Source of the DNA: RGIG7332 sp045580305
GTDB lineage: Bacteria > Bacillota > Clostridia > Oscillospirales > JAAYXM01
DNA length: 64,000 bases
Assembly (NCBI GenBank): GCA_045580305.1
Contig: JAZNNQ010000001.1
Location: forward strand, 124,001-188,000
Direction of reading: 5' to 3'
The notes under the pieces are model-generated. The model saw nothing but the letters and a program-made list of their open reading frames with translations, did not search any database and was not told the origin of the DNA. Below are positions 14,912 through 23,225 of the stretch, piece after piece. Numbering within the stretch: position 1 is the stretch's first letter; every line of letters starts with the position of its first letter. The translations under genes were made by a program, and so were the position numbers.

Positions 14912-17371
14912 TTAAGCTGCGGGGGATTCTGCGACTTCATCTTTTGGATCTTCGGTTGAAGAAACATCCTCGGAAGTATCCTCCTCGGGGAGTTCTTCAT
15001 CAGGCACTTCATCATCCAACGGAACATCTTCACTCTCCGGATCATCATTCGGTTCTTCAACAGGTGGAGGCGGAGCCTCGGCATGGGTGGTACAAGATTC
15101 GTTGAAAGTGGACTTGTTGGCAGCGAAGTAATATTCACCGCTTGCCGGCGCTTGGTTGTGAATTGTATACTGCTCATCTCCAACCAGAATTCCCGATAAG
15201 GGGAATGAACGGGACAGGTCTAAAAGACCAAAGGTTTTAATGTTTTCTGCAGGGCAGAATTCGGTGGGTTTTTGCATAGTAGCACTGTCAAGGTCAACAC
15301 CTGTATGAACGGTACAGCGCTTTGTGGGTACATCGTCCTTGTGGAAATACCCAGCGATTACTTGAGTTCCGCGAACATCACTTCCGCAATATTCATTGGG
15401 AAGCAGGCCGCTTGTGGAACATACATTGACATACTTAAAATCATCACTTGCATCGAAATTTTTTGCGGGCAGGCCCTTGTGAATTTCGTTCATAATCTTT
15501 TTCCATGTAGTAAGTGCCGGCGAGAGTCCCTTGGGAATAGATCTGGGGCTGTCATAACCGTACCATACCGCCGCGCTGTAATAGGGGGTATAACCAACAT
15601 ACCAACGGTCTTTATCATCGTCAGTTGTACCGGTTTTACCTGCGGCGGGCATATTGCTGAGCCGAGCGAGATTACCGGTACCACCGGGACTCATAACCTT
15701 GGAGAGCATATAATTCATATATGTCGCGGTTTTCTTGCTCATAGCATCGATGACCGCAGGCTTTTTCTCCAAAAGAACATTACCTTGGTTGTCGAGTACC
15801 TTGGTATAGGTGTGCGGCTCGATATATGTGCCGTTGTTTACAAAGGCGGAGTATGCTGCCGCCATTTCCATTGTGGAAACACCGGTTGTAAGACCGCCCA
15901 AAGCAAGGGGTGCTAAGTTCTTGTCGGAATCTTTATTAAGCTTTGAGAAGCCTAAATTTGTGGTCATAAAGTTATAAGACCGTTCGGGTGTAAGCTCATT
16001 CAAGGTCTTGACAGAAATGGTATTGATAGACTCCATAATAGCCTTAGTGATCGTCATTCTACCTTGATAGCGCTGGGTTTCGTTTTTCGGATAAGCCTTG
16101 CCGTTTAAAACGGTAAAGGGCGTATCATCCATTGCAGTCTGGGGATTAATAAGTCCGTATTCAATGGCAGGGGCGTAAACCGCAATCGGCTTAATCGAGC
16201 TTCCCGGCTGACGGAAGGTCTGGGTAGCACGGTTCCAGCCTCGGTTCTGAGTTTTGACACCTCGTCCACCCACAAGGCCCTTTACGGCACCAGTATAGGG
16301 ATCCATAATGACCATGGCACACTCGGGCATACCCTTGCCACTGGCAGCGGGGAAGTTGGAGTCGTCGCGGAAATGTTTATCCATAACCGACTGTATATCG
16401 GGGTCAACAGTAGCATAAATCTTAAGACCGCCGGAGAATATCATTTTTTCAGCAACCTGATAGGAGAGTCCGTGTTCTGCCATAAGGTCGTCAATGACAT
16501 CTTCAATTACCTGATCGACAAAGTAGGATTGAATGTTACTCTCGATTTTCTCTTCTTTTGTTTTTCTCTTGAACACAAGTTCCTCAGCGATTGCGGCTTC
16601 ATACTCTTCTTGAGTGATAAATTCAAGCTCAAGCATTTTTGCAAGGGTATTGCGCTGACGCTTTAAATTGTTTTCGGGATTAATAAACGGGTCGTAATAG
16701 GTAGGCAGGTTAGTAATGCCTATAAGGGATGCACATTCTGCAAGAGTAAGCTCGGACACATCTTTACCAAAATAGACCTCAGCAGCGGTTGATACACCGT
16801 AACAGCCTTGGCTTAAGTAAATTGTATTCAAATAAAGCTCAATAATTATATCCTTCGTATAGTGCCGCTCGATATAAAGAGCGCGGGTGATTTCCTGCAA
16901 CTTGCGGCGCACGGTATCCTGCTTATCGCCGGTAAGGTTCTTAATTAACTGCTGTGTGATGGTGGAGCCACCGAAATCACTTCGCATCTGGAACACAAGG
17001 TTAACCGCAGCGCCAAAGGTTCGTTTCCAGTCAACACCGCTGTGGGACTCGAAACGCTCATCCTCAATTGCGATAGCTGCATACTTTAAGTGCTTGGGCA
17101 TATCCTTAAGGTCTACCCAAGAACGGTTTTGAGTAGCATAAAGGGTCTCAAGCTCATGCTCATTTCCGTCATCATCAAGATAACACACGGTGGAAGTATA
17201 GTTTAAATTCATTGTTTCCACACCGATATCAACCGCTGAATCCAGCGTGAGCAAATAAACACCGAAGGCCAGCAGGCAGATAAGTGCCGTGAACAAGACA
17301 ATAAAGCCAAAGGTTTTTAAAATAAACTTTAACAAAGTATTTTTCTTTTTCTTAGTAGCTTTCCTTTTCAA
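14912..17371 (-). CDS. Class A penicillin-binding protein (PBP1A-type)
   Basis: This bifunctional enzyme polymerises glycan strands and cross-links peptides at the outer membrane face. The 819 residues have a Lys-rich cytoplasmic start, one membrane helix (about 16-38), a family 51 glycosyltransferase domain (EDERFESHSGVD, GGSTITQQLIKN) and a transpeptidase domain with SSIKP (active Ser), the SIN-type motif and KTGTTDDDKDRW. The C-terminus is a Pro/Glu/Asp-rich tail of about 50 residues. TTG 17371 is chosen because GGAGGTG lies seven bases upstream; the frame is open for 80 more codons that do not look like protein and would cross the divergent promoter region. Confidence 0.93.
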   Translation of the reverse strand: MKRKATKKKKNTLLKFILKTFGFIVLFTALICLLAFGVYLLTLDSAVDIGVETMNLNYTSTVCYLDDDGNEHELETLYATQNRSWVDLKDMPKHLKYAAIAIEDERFESHSGVDWKRTFGAAVNLVFQMRSDFGGSTITQQLIKNLTGDKQDTVRRKLQEITRALYIERHYTKDIIIELYLNTIYLSQGCYGVSTAAEVYFGKDVSELTLAECASLIGITNLPTYYDPFINPENNLKRQRNTLAKMLELEFITQEEYEAAIAEELVFKRKTKEEKIESNIQSYFVDQVIEDVIDDLMAEHGLSYQVAEKMIFSGGLKIYATVDPDIQSVMDKHFRDDSNFPAASGKGMPECAMVIMDPYTGAVKGLVGGRGVKTQNRGWNRATQTFRQPGSSIKPIAVYAPAIEYGLINPQTAMDDTPFTVLNGKAYPKNETQRYQGRMTITKAIMESINTISVKTLNELTPERSYNFMTTNLGFSKLNKDSDKNLAPLALGGLTTGVSTMEMAAAYSAFVNNGTYIEPHTYTKVLDNQGNVLLEKKPAVIDAMSKKTATYMNYMLSKVMSPGGTGNLARLSNMPAAGKTGTTDDDKDRWYVGYTPYYSAAVWYGYDSPRSIPKGLSPALTTWKKIMNEIHKGLPAKNFDASDDFKYVNVCSTSGLLPNEYCGSDVRGTQVIAGYFHKDDVPTKRCTVHTGVDLDSATMQKPTEFCPAENIKTFGLLDLSRSFPLSGILVGDEQYTIHNQAPASGEYYFAANKSTFNESCTTHAEAPPPPVEEPNDDPESEDVPLDDEVPDEELPEEDTSEDVSSTEDPKDEVAESPAA

Positions 17372-17522
17372 GAAATAACACCTCCAAGAACAGGTACAAT
17401 AATACTGCAACATAATTATACCACAACTTTTCCCAATTTGCACCAAAAAAATAAAAAAAGTATAAAATGTATGTAAAAGGGTAAAAATGCTAATATGCAT
17501 TTTAAATCGGAGGGGAATTTCG

Positions 17523-17864
17523 TTGCAGGGAAAAATTAAATTTTCGAAGCGGAATATTACCATAATTGCTTGTATGTTCTTTATTATGACCGCGTTTATT
17601 GCAAATGGCATTTCGCATTTACAAAAGAGTGAAGAGCGTGAATATACCCCTACGGTATCGCAGCAGATAACCGAGAAGAAGTATATTTTAAAACTTTATA
17701 ACGGCAAGGTTGCCGTATTCAAAGAAGGTAGTGATACACCTTCGGAAATCACAGATATATCCGAGCATTCGCTAAGAAATTTTGATTATGAGCAGTTAAG
17801 CCTCGGGGTAGTGGTAATAGGTGACATAGAGCTTGCAATGCGACTGGAAGATTACGGAAGTTAA
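17523..17864 (+). CDS. BofC C-terminal-like exported protein
   Basis: The 113-residue protein has an N-terminal membrane helix or uncleaved signal (about 9-27) and a short domain with the pattern KYILKLYNGKVAVFKEGSD... then LEDYGS, which resembles the C-terminal domain of BofC, a regulator of forespore signalling to sigma-K in Bacillus. The family name is recalled, not tested. TTG 17523 follows CGGAGGGG by eight bases; the frame is open back to 17487 without a better ribosome site. It is transcribed away from the penicillin-binding protein gene. Confidence 0.65.
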   Translation: MQGKIKFSKRNITIIACMFFIMTAFIANGISHLQKSEEREYTPTVSQQITEKKYILKLYNGKVAVFKEGSDTPSEITDISEHSLRNFDYEQLSLGVVVIGDIELAMRLEDYGS

Positions 17865-17865
17865 A

Positions 17866-17897
17866 AAAGCAGAGGGAAGTATCCCTCTGCTTTTTAT
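17866..17897. terminator. Bidirectional terminator
   Basis: Stem AAAGCAGAGGGA / TCCCTCTGCTTT with loop AGTA sits between two convergent genes and has T runs in both directions. Confidence 0.9.
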
Positions 17898-18565
17898 TTA
17901 CTTAAAAAATCTATCGCATCTTCCACTGCGTGTTTTGCATCGCCCAGTGGCTCATTTGCAAATCTATGGTCAAAGCTCTTTGCAAATTTTGAAACATTTG
18001 CAGATAACTTCTCTAAAAGGGCCGCGGTTTTTGCCGTATGGTCCTCATAGAAAACTGCAAAATGTTTTTTAGAAAGCTCGTTTTTGGCAAAGTTTAAAAG
18101 GCCGGCAAGATGGTGTGGGCAAAAATACTCCTGCTCACGGGTAAGTTCTTTAAATTCCGGCTCTACCAACCAAAGATGAATTACATTTGAATAATATTTT
18201 GAAAGGCGGTCCTTGATTTGTCTGCAAACATAGCAGGCATCAACCGCTGTGCTTATTTTGTCTGCAAGAGCGGGAAATTCCTTTTTGCCGGGTGCCTTTT
18301 GCGTGATTGCGGAAAGCAATTCCTGAGTATGGCTTTCCAAAATAAGGGCAAGGGGAAGCTTCTTCTGCATGGCAAGCATATCCTGAAAATGCTTTTTACA
18401 AAAGCCGTAACGGTTTGTTTCAATTCGCACATCGGGCTCCATCATAGCAGCACCCATAACATATTCAAGTGATATTTGTTCTAAGTCCGCCTCTAACTTA
18501 CATAAAGGACAGCCGCATTTAGCTTCATATGCTTCGTGTATAGGTATTGTGTAAATTGTTTCCAT
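17894..18565 (-). CDS. DUF6062-type protein of unknown function
   Basis: The 223-residue protein is predicted to be cytoplasmic. It has a CGCPLC motif near residue 17-22, an RYGFCKKHF segment, CYVCRQI and FCPHHL; these Cys/His pairs suggest metal binding. This matches my memory of the Clostridia DUF6062 family, whose function is unknown. The start is ATG 18565 after GAGGTG; a longer frame back to 18610 has no ribosome site. It is convergent with the BofC-like gene and diverges from ogg. Confidence 0.65.
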   Translation of the reverse strand: METIYTIPIHEAYEAKCGCPLCKLEADLEQISLEYVMGAAMMEPDVRIETNRYGFCKKHFQDMLAMQKKLPLALILESHTQELLSAITQKAPGKKEFPALADKISTAVDACYVCRQIKDRLSKYYSNVIHLWLVEPEFKELTREQEYFCPHHLAGLLNFAKNELSKKHFAVFYEDHTAKTAALLEKLSANVSKFAKSFDHRFANEPLGDAKHAVEDAIDFLSK

Positions 18566-18640
18566 CCACTTGCACCTCGATTTAAAAGAGTGTATTATAA
18601 ATTGTAACAAGAATTTTCATATAATGCAAGGAGTACACCT

Positions 18641-19462
18641 ATGGAAATTATAAAAAAAGCGGGATTTGTAGAAATACACGGTTGTGATGACTTTGTGCCA
18701 AGTCTTGTATTCGATTGCGGTCAGTGCTTCCGTTGGGACAGCGACGGTGTGGGTATCGCAGGCGGTAAAATCGCAAGGGTAGTGCTGGAGGATCAAATAG
18801 TAAAAATATATTGCGATCCAGATGATTTTGATACATTTTGGTCAAAGTATTTTGATGTTTCATTGGATTACAGCGATATTCGCAGGGGTTTTGCGCAGGA
18901 TAAAAGAATGAATGATGCAATAAACTTCGGCAAGGGTATAAGAATATTAAAGCAGGAGCCGTGGGAAGCGCTTATTTCCTTTATAATATCCCAATGCAAT
19001 AACATTCCTCGTATCAAAGGGATAATCGAAAAAATGTGCGCTCTTTTCGGCGAAGAGGTATCATTTGGCGATATAAAGCGTTACAGTTTCCCGACAGCAG
19101 AGCGTCTTGCTAAATGTTCTCTTGCGGATTTGGAGCCACTGCGTTCGGGGTACCGGGCAAAATACATCTTGTCCGCGGCTCGTCGTGTAGCAGCAAATGA
19201 AACCGAGTTGGAGAGGATATCTGAACTCCCCACAAGTGATGCGAGAAAAGAACTGCTCAGTTTTGAAGGTGTCGGCAACAAAGTTGCCGATTGCACATTG
19301 CTTTTCGGAATGGGAAAGCTTGATGCATTTCCTGTGGATGTGTGGATGAAGCGCGCTTTAAGCGAATTTTTTGATAATAAAACACCGGATTTCGGTGCAT
19401 ATGCAGGCATTGCACAGCAATATATTTTCCATTACATAAGAAATAAGGCTCAAGTCAAATGA
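18641..19462 (+). CDS. ogg: 8-oxoguanine DNA glycosylase/AP lyase (Ogg1 type)
   Basis: The enzyme removes oxidised guanine from DNA. The 273 residues show the OGG N-terminal DCGQCFRW motif, the helix-hairpin-helix FEGVGNKVADCTLL with the catalytic Lys, and the downstream PVDVW segment carrying the catalytic Asp. This is the eukaryote-like Ogg1 branch that is common in Clostridia, not MutM. Length is slightly below 300, as in bacterial homologues. A terminator overlaps its stop codon. Confidence 0.9.
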   Translation: MEIIKKAGFVEIHGCDDFVPSLVFDCGQCFRWDSDGVGIAGGKIARVVLEDQIVKIYCDPDDFDTFWSKYFDVSLDYSDIRRGFAQDKRMNDAINFGKGIRILKQEPWEALISFIISQCNNIPRIKGIIEKMCALFGEEVSFGDIKRYSFPTAERLAKCSLADLEPLRSGYRAKYILSAARRVAANETELERISELPTSDARKELLSFEGVGNKVADCTLLFGMGKLDAFPVDVWMKRALSEFFDNKTPDFGAYAGIAQQYIFHYIRNKAQVK

Positions 19463-19480
19463 CTTGAGCCTTAAATTTGT
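19445..19480. terminator. Terminator between ogg and the ABC operon
   Basis: A 13-bp stem AAGGCTCAAGTCA / TGACTTGAGCCTT includes the ogg stop codon; a T-rich stretch follows on the plus strand. Confidence 0.8.
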
Positions 19481-19488
19481 TTTAAAGA

Positions 19489-20259
19489 TTATTCTAAGCG
19501 AGCGTCAACCTCAGCTGCAAAACGCTCAATATCGCCATTTTCGATGAGGCGAGTGATGGTAGCATTGATCTTGTCAAGAAGTTCGGTGTTACCCTTCTTA
19601 ACTGCGATAGCGTACTCTTCGGTAGCGAATGCGCTGTCCTCAATACCCTTTAAGCCCTCAAAGCTCTGCATAAAGCGGGAAGCAGTGGGGGAGTCGATAA
19701 CAACAGCATCTAAGCGTCCGTTCTGGAGATCCATAACAGCGTCGATACCCTTCTTGTAGCGCTGGAGCTCATCGGTGAGACCCATTTCGCCTAAAGCGAT
19801 GTCGCCGGTGTAACCGGTGATAACGCCAACCTTCTTGCCCTTAAGGGAAGCAGCGGAAGTGATATCGGTGTTGTCAGCCTTAACAATAATGGTCTGAACA
19901 GCAACCCAGTAGGGAGCGGAGAAGTCAGCGTTCTCGCGGCGCTCAGGCTTGTCGGTCATACCTGCTAAGATAACATCAATCTTCTCGGAAGAAAGGGAAG
20001 GAAGAAGAGCGTCAAAGTCGATGTTCTCGATCTTTACATCAACGCCGAGGTCCTTACCGATTTCCTTTGCGATTAAAATGTCGATACCGTCATAGTTCTC
20101 GATTACACCCTCGCCGGATGTAACAACGAACTCAAAGGGCGGGAAAGCCGCATTGGTACCGATAACAAGTGTGGTGTCCTCTGCGGTTTCAGTGTTGCCG
20201 CAAGCTGCGAAGCAGAAGACCATTGCTGCGCTGAGAATGAGTGCTAAGATTCTTTTCAT
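19489..20259 (-). CDS. Amino-acid ABC transporter substrate-binding lipoprotein
   Basis: The 256-residue protein is a family 3 solute-binding protein. A lipoprotein signal with lipobox FAAC (Cys 20) anchors it outside the membrane. The DDTTLVIGTNAAFPPFE-like start of the mature domain and the later GKKVGVITGYTGD hinge are typical of polar or acidic/basic amino-acid binders; the ligand cannot be fixed by eye. It is the last gene of the permease-ATPase-binding protein operon. Confidence 0.92.
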   Translation of the reverse strand: MKRILALILSAAMVFCFAACGNTETAEDTTLVIGTNAAFPPFEFVVTSGEGVIENYDGIDILIAKEIGKDLGVDVKIENIDFDALLPSLSSEKIDVILAGMTDKPERRENADFSAPYWVAVQTIIVKADNTDITSAASLKGKKVGVITGYTGDIALGEMGLTDELQRYKKGIDAVMDLQNGRLDAVVIDSPTASRFMQSFEGLKGIEDSAFATEEYAIAVKKGNTELLDKINATITRLIENGDIERFAAEVDARLE

Positions 20260-20289
20260 AGTGTTTTTCCTCCTAAAAATTTTTTATAA

Positions 20290-21021
20290 TTAAAGCTTGT
20301 CGGTGACACGCTTTAAAAATGCTTGAGTTCTGAGGTTTTGGGGATTAGTGAAAACCTGCTCCGGAGTGCCGTCTTCCATAATAACACCTTCGTCCATAAA
20401 GAGAACTCGGGATGCGACCTCGCGAGCAAACGCCATCTCGTGAGTGACGACAACCATTGTCATACCGTCCTCTGCAAGCTCTTTCATAACCTGTAAAACC
20501 TCGCCGACCATTTCCGGATCTAAAGCACTTGTGGGCTCGTCAAACAGCATAATATCAGGACTCATTGCCATTGCACGGACAATAGCGATACGCTGCTTCT
20601 GCCCACCGGAAAGCTGGTTGGGATATGCGTCTATCTTATCTAAAAGACCTACCTTTTCCAAAAGCTCAACAGCCCTCTTTTTTGCATCTTCCCGTGTCGC
20701 ACGACCGGTGGTAACGGGTGCTAAGGTTATATTATCAAGAACGGTTAAATGGGGGAATAAATGGAATTGCTGGAAAACCATACCCATTTTCTGGCGTATC
20801 TTATTGACATTCGCACCATAAGCGGTAATATCTTCTCCCTGAATGAGAATTGTACCTGCTGTAGGCTGCTCCAAAAGATTTAAACAACGGAGAAAAGTAC
20901 TTTTACCGGAACCGGAAGGGCCAATAACAACGACCTTTTCACCTTCTTTAATATCAACATCCAAGCCGCGAAGTACATGGAGATCGCCGAATGATTTATG
21001 TAATCCTTGAACTTTAATCAT
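20290..21021 (-). CDS. Amino-acid ABC transporter ATP-binding protein (GlnQ type)
   Basis: This cytoplasmic ATPase drives the transporter. The 243 residues contain Walker A GPSGSGKST (about 34-42), the Q-loop FQQFHLFPHLTVLDN, signature LSGGQKQRIAIVRAMA, Walker B MLFDEPTSALD and the switch His in VVTHEMAFA. All catalytic residues are intact. It lies 18 bases after the permease gene. Confidence 0.96.
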   Translation of the reverse strand: MIKVQGLHKSFGDLHVLRGLDVDIKEGEKVVVIGPSGSGKSTFLRCLNLLEQPTAGTILIQGEDITAYGANVNKIRQKMGMVFQQFHLFPHLTVLDNITLAPVTTGRATREDAKKRAVELLEKVGLLDKIDAYPNQLSGGQKQRIAIVRAMAMSPDIMLFDEPTSALDPEMVGEVLQVMKELAEDGMTMVVVTHEMAFAREVASRVLFMDEGVIMEDGTPEQVFTNPQNLRTQAFLKRVTDKL

Positions 21022-21039
21022 TAACAGACACCTCCAATA

Positions 21040-21765
21040 TTAATGCTCGGATTTTTTGAGCCAACGCTCAAATACACCAAGACACAAGGTCAATACTTTA
21101 ACTACAATATAGTAAATAACTGCGATGATAATAATCGGCGCAAAAGGTGCGAAGGTAATACTACGCACGATTTCGCTTGCACGGGTAAGGTCATCAAGAG
21201 CGATAAGACCAACAATTGCAGTCTCCTTGATCAACACGATAAACTCATTCGCGAGGGCAGGGAGAATGTTACGCACAGCCTGGGGAAGAATGATTTTTGC
21301 CATAGTCTGTGTCATTGAAAGACCCAGAGAACGACCTGCTTCCATCTGACCCTTATCAATAGAGTCGAGGCCGGCACGGAAAATCTCGGAAATATAAGCG
21401 CCGCTATTTATACCAAAGGCGATAAACGCGATAAAGAACTTGCTTACCGAGGAGGTTGCGAAAACAACATAGGTGATGATCATAAGCTGAACCATTGTAG
21501 GAGTAGCACGAATAACATCTACATAAATATATCCTATGCCGTGAAGGATCTTGCCAATTATCCGCAAAAAGATGTTGCGGGAATTCAAGAGTGCGGTAGA
21601 ACGACGGAGATATGTAGCGAAAAGACCGAGTACAACACCTAAGGCAATGGAAGCCAAAGATAAAAGAATGGTCGTCTTTAAACCGTCGAGATAGAGCATA
21701 TAGCGCCCTTCAGCTAAAAAGTTTTTATAGAAGCTATTTATAAAAACATCAAAAATGATAACCAC
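21040..21765 (-). CDS. Amino-acid ABC transporter permease
   Basis: The 241-residue protein has five or so membrane helices and the permease EAA loop (MEAGRSLGLSMTQTMAKIILPQAVRNILPAL). It is the membrane channel of the transporter. The start codon is odd: a stop closes the frame three codons before GTG 21765, and the only ribosome site, AAAGGAA, is almost in contact with that GTG. An ATC or ATT two or three codons later would be better spaced, so the true start may be non-canonical; the difference is at most three residues. Confidence 0.92.
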   Translation of the reverse strand: MVIIFDVFINSFYKNFLAEGRYMLYLDGLKTTILLSLASIALGVVLGLFATYLRRSTALLNSRNIFLRIIGKILHGIGYIYVDVIRATPTMVQLMIITYVVFATSSVSKFFIAFIAFGINSGAYISEIFRAGLDSIDKGQMEAGRSLGLSMTQTMAKIILPQAVRNILPALANEFIVLIKETAIVGLIALDDLTRASEIVRSITFAPFAPIIIIAVIYYIVVKVLTLCLGVFERWLKKSEH

Positions 21766-21900
21766 TTCCTTTCATTGGTTTAATAAGTATACAATATCTT
21801 GAATAAAATTTCAAGTCCTTTTAACGGCGCGTCCTTTAAATTCAAAGACAGGCAGATTATCTTTGGCTTTTTCATAAATTTTAGTCGAGGAGTTGATAGA

Positions 21901-22599
21901 ATGCCTTTAATATCATCACTACTTGCACTTGCGGCAAATAGCTTTTACTTTGCACTTTTCGTATCAAACGGGTCATTTCCAAAAGCGCTGTCAGGTGAGG
22001 AAGAACAAAAATATTTAGAACTGATGTCACAGGGCGATGAAGAAGCGCGGAATAAACTTATCGAGCATAACCTCAGACTGGTGGCCCATGTAATAAAAAA
22101 ATACTATACATCGGTTGACCAGGAGGATTTGATATCCATCGGTACAATAGGGCTTATAAAGGGTGTAACAACTTTTAAACCGGGCAAGGGAACCCGTCTC
22201 GCCACCTATGCGGCGCGCTGTATAGAAAATGAAATTTTAATGCATTTCCGCGCCGCAAAAAAACATGCAAACGAGGTTTCACTATCCGACTCAATAGATA
22301 GGGATAAAGAGGGGAATGCCCTGGCACTTATGGATGTGATAAGCGCTGAGTGTGAGGATTTAGATCGTGTAGATGCGCAGGACACGGAATTTAAACTACA
22401 CCGTCTTGTGCGCAAGGTATTGGATGACAGAGAGCGTGAAATCATAGCTATGCGTTACGGATTATATGATCTGCAACCCAAAACACAGCGGGAAATAGCC
22501 GCAAAATGCAAAATCTCCCGATCATATGTATCGCGAATAGAATCCAAGGCACTGTCCAAACTAAAAAACGCATTTTTAGAAAGCGAAAAGAAGCCCTGA
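21901..22599 (+). CDS. sigK: Pro-sigma-K, late mother-cell sporulation sigma factor
   Basis: Sigma-K directs the last stage of mother-cell gene expression in spore formation. The 232 residues include a hydrophobic pro-sequence of about 22 residues, then the conserved EEEQKYLELMSQGDEEARN start, region 2 (DLISIGTIGLIKGV, RLATYAARCIENEILM) and region 4 (TQREIAAKCKISRSYVSRIE). ATG 21901 follows GAGGAG by eight bases. The frame is continuous, with no skin-type insertion. No sigma-E-type promoter could be called with confidence upstream. It diverges from the ABC transporter operon. Confidence 0.94.
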   Translation: MPLISSLLALAANSFYFALFVSNGSFPKALSGEEEQKYLELMSQGDEEARNKLIEHNLRLVAHVIKKYYTSVDQEDLISIGTIGLIKGVTTFKPGKGTRLATYAARCIENEILMHFRAAKKHANEVSLSDSIDRDKEGNALALMDVISAECEDLDRVDAQDTEFKLHRLVRKVLDDREREIIAMRYGLYDLQPKTQREIAAKCKISRSYVSRIESKALSKLKNAFLESEKKP

Positions 22600-22612
22600 G
22601 GCTTCTTTTCTA
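22586..22612. terminator. Bidirectional terminator after sigK
   Basis: Stem AAAAGAAGCC / GGCTTCTTTT with loop CTGA overlaps the sigK stop and can also end the convergent lipoprotein gene. Confidence 0.88.
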
Positions 22613-23149
22613 TTTAAATAATTTTTCAACCGCATCGGTGATATTCTGCGGCTCGTCATAGGTAACATATACAACATATCGGCCAAATGTCTTTGTCATA
22701 TTTTGCTGCACCTTTTCAAACTGATCGGGCAGATAATTCTCCCATGTCCGATACTGCTCGTCGCGTATCTGTTTAACATAATTTTCGAGATCCGGAACAT
22801 CTGCGTCGGTCTTGGCTTTCAGCACAACAATCATATCGCTTTTTACATTCATATTATGGGTGATAACCAGTGCATCCTCAAGTTTGTTTTTGTCGTATTC
22901 GATGGGAAGTGTGAAATTTTCATCGCTAAGTCGCATTACGCTGTAAGAGGGGAGCGCGCCATCTGCAAAATCCTCTTCAACCGCGGCACCCATACTCATT
23001 AGATTCGCCTTCATCTCTGCAGTGATGGTCGAGGAAATTTCGTCAATTGTCGCCATTTCCTTTTGCATATTCATATCCTTACCGCAACCGGCAAATGAGA
23101 AGATTGTTCCGCAAATAAGGAGCGGAATTACAATTTTTTTAATATTCAT
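22610..23149 (-). CDS. DUF4358-type lipoprotein
   Basis: The 179-residue protein has a lipoprotein signal (MNIKKIVIPLLICG... with lipobox FAGC, Cys 22) and a single domain with the YVKQIRDEQYRTWENYLPDQ pattern of DUF4358, a Clostridia family of unknown role. ATG 23149 lies behind GGAGGCG; a longer frame to 23260 would overlap the recombinase gene and its terminator. It is convergent with sigK, but a link to sporulation is only a guess. Confidence 0.8.
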   Translation of the reverse strand: MNIKKIVIPLLICGTIFSFAGCGKDMNMQKEMATIDEISSTITAEMKANLMSMGAAVEEDFADGALPSYSVMRLSDENFTLPIEYDKNKLEDALVITHNMNVKSDMIVVLKAKTDADVPDLENYVKQIRDEQYRTWENYLPDQFEKVQQNMTKTFGRYVVYVTYDEPQNITDAVEKLFK

Positions 23150-23196
23150 TTTATCGCCTCCATGTATTAGGATTTGATAAAAATATGAAAATATAC

Positions 23197-23225
23197 AAAA
23201 AGAGCTAACAATGTTAGCTCTTTTT
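23197..23225. terminator. Terminator after the Xer recombinase gene
   Basis: Arms AGAGCTAACA and TGTTAGCTCT with A/T runs on both sides lie at the 3' end of the recombinase frame on the minus strand. Confidence 0.75.

Noticed and set aside
17372..17611. 80-residue N-terminal extension of the penicillin-binding protein
   Set aside because: The extension has no ribosome site or protein-like pattern; TTG 17371 has GGAGGTG at the right distance.
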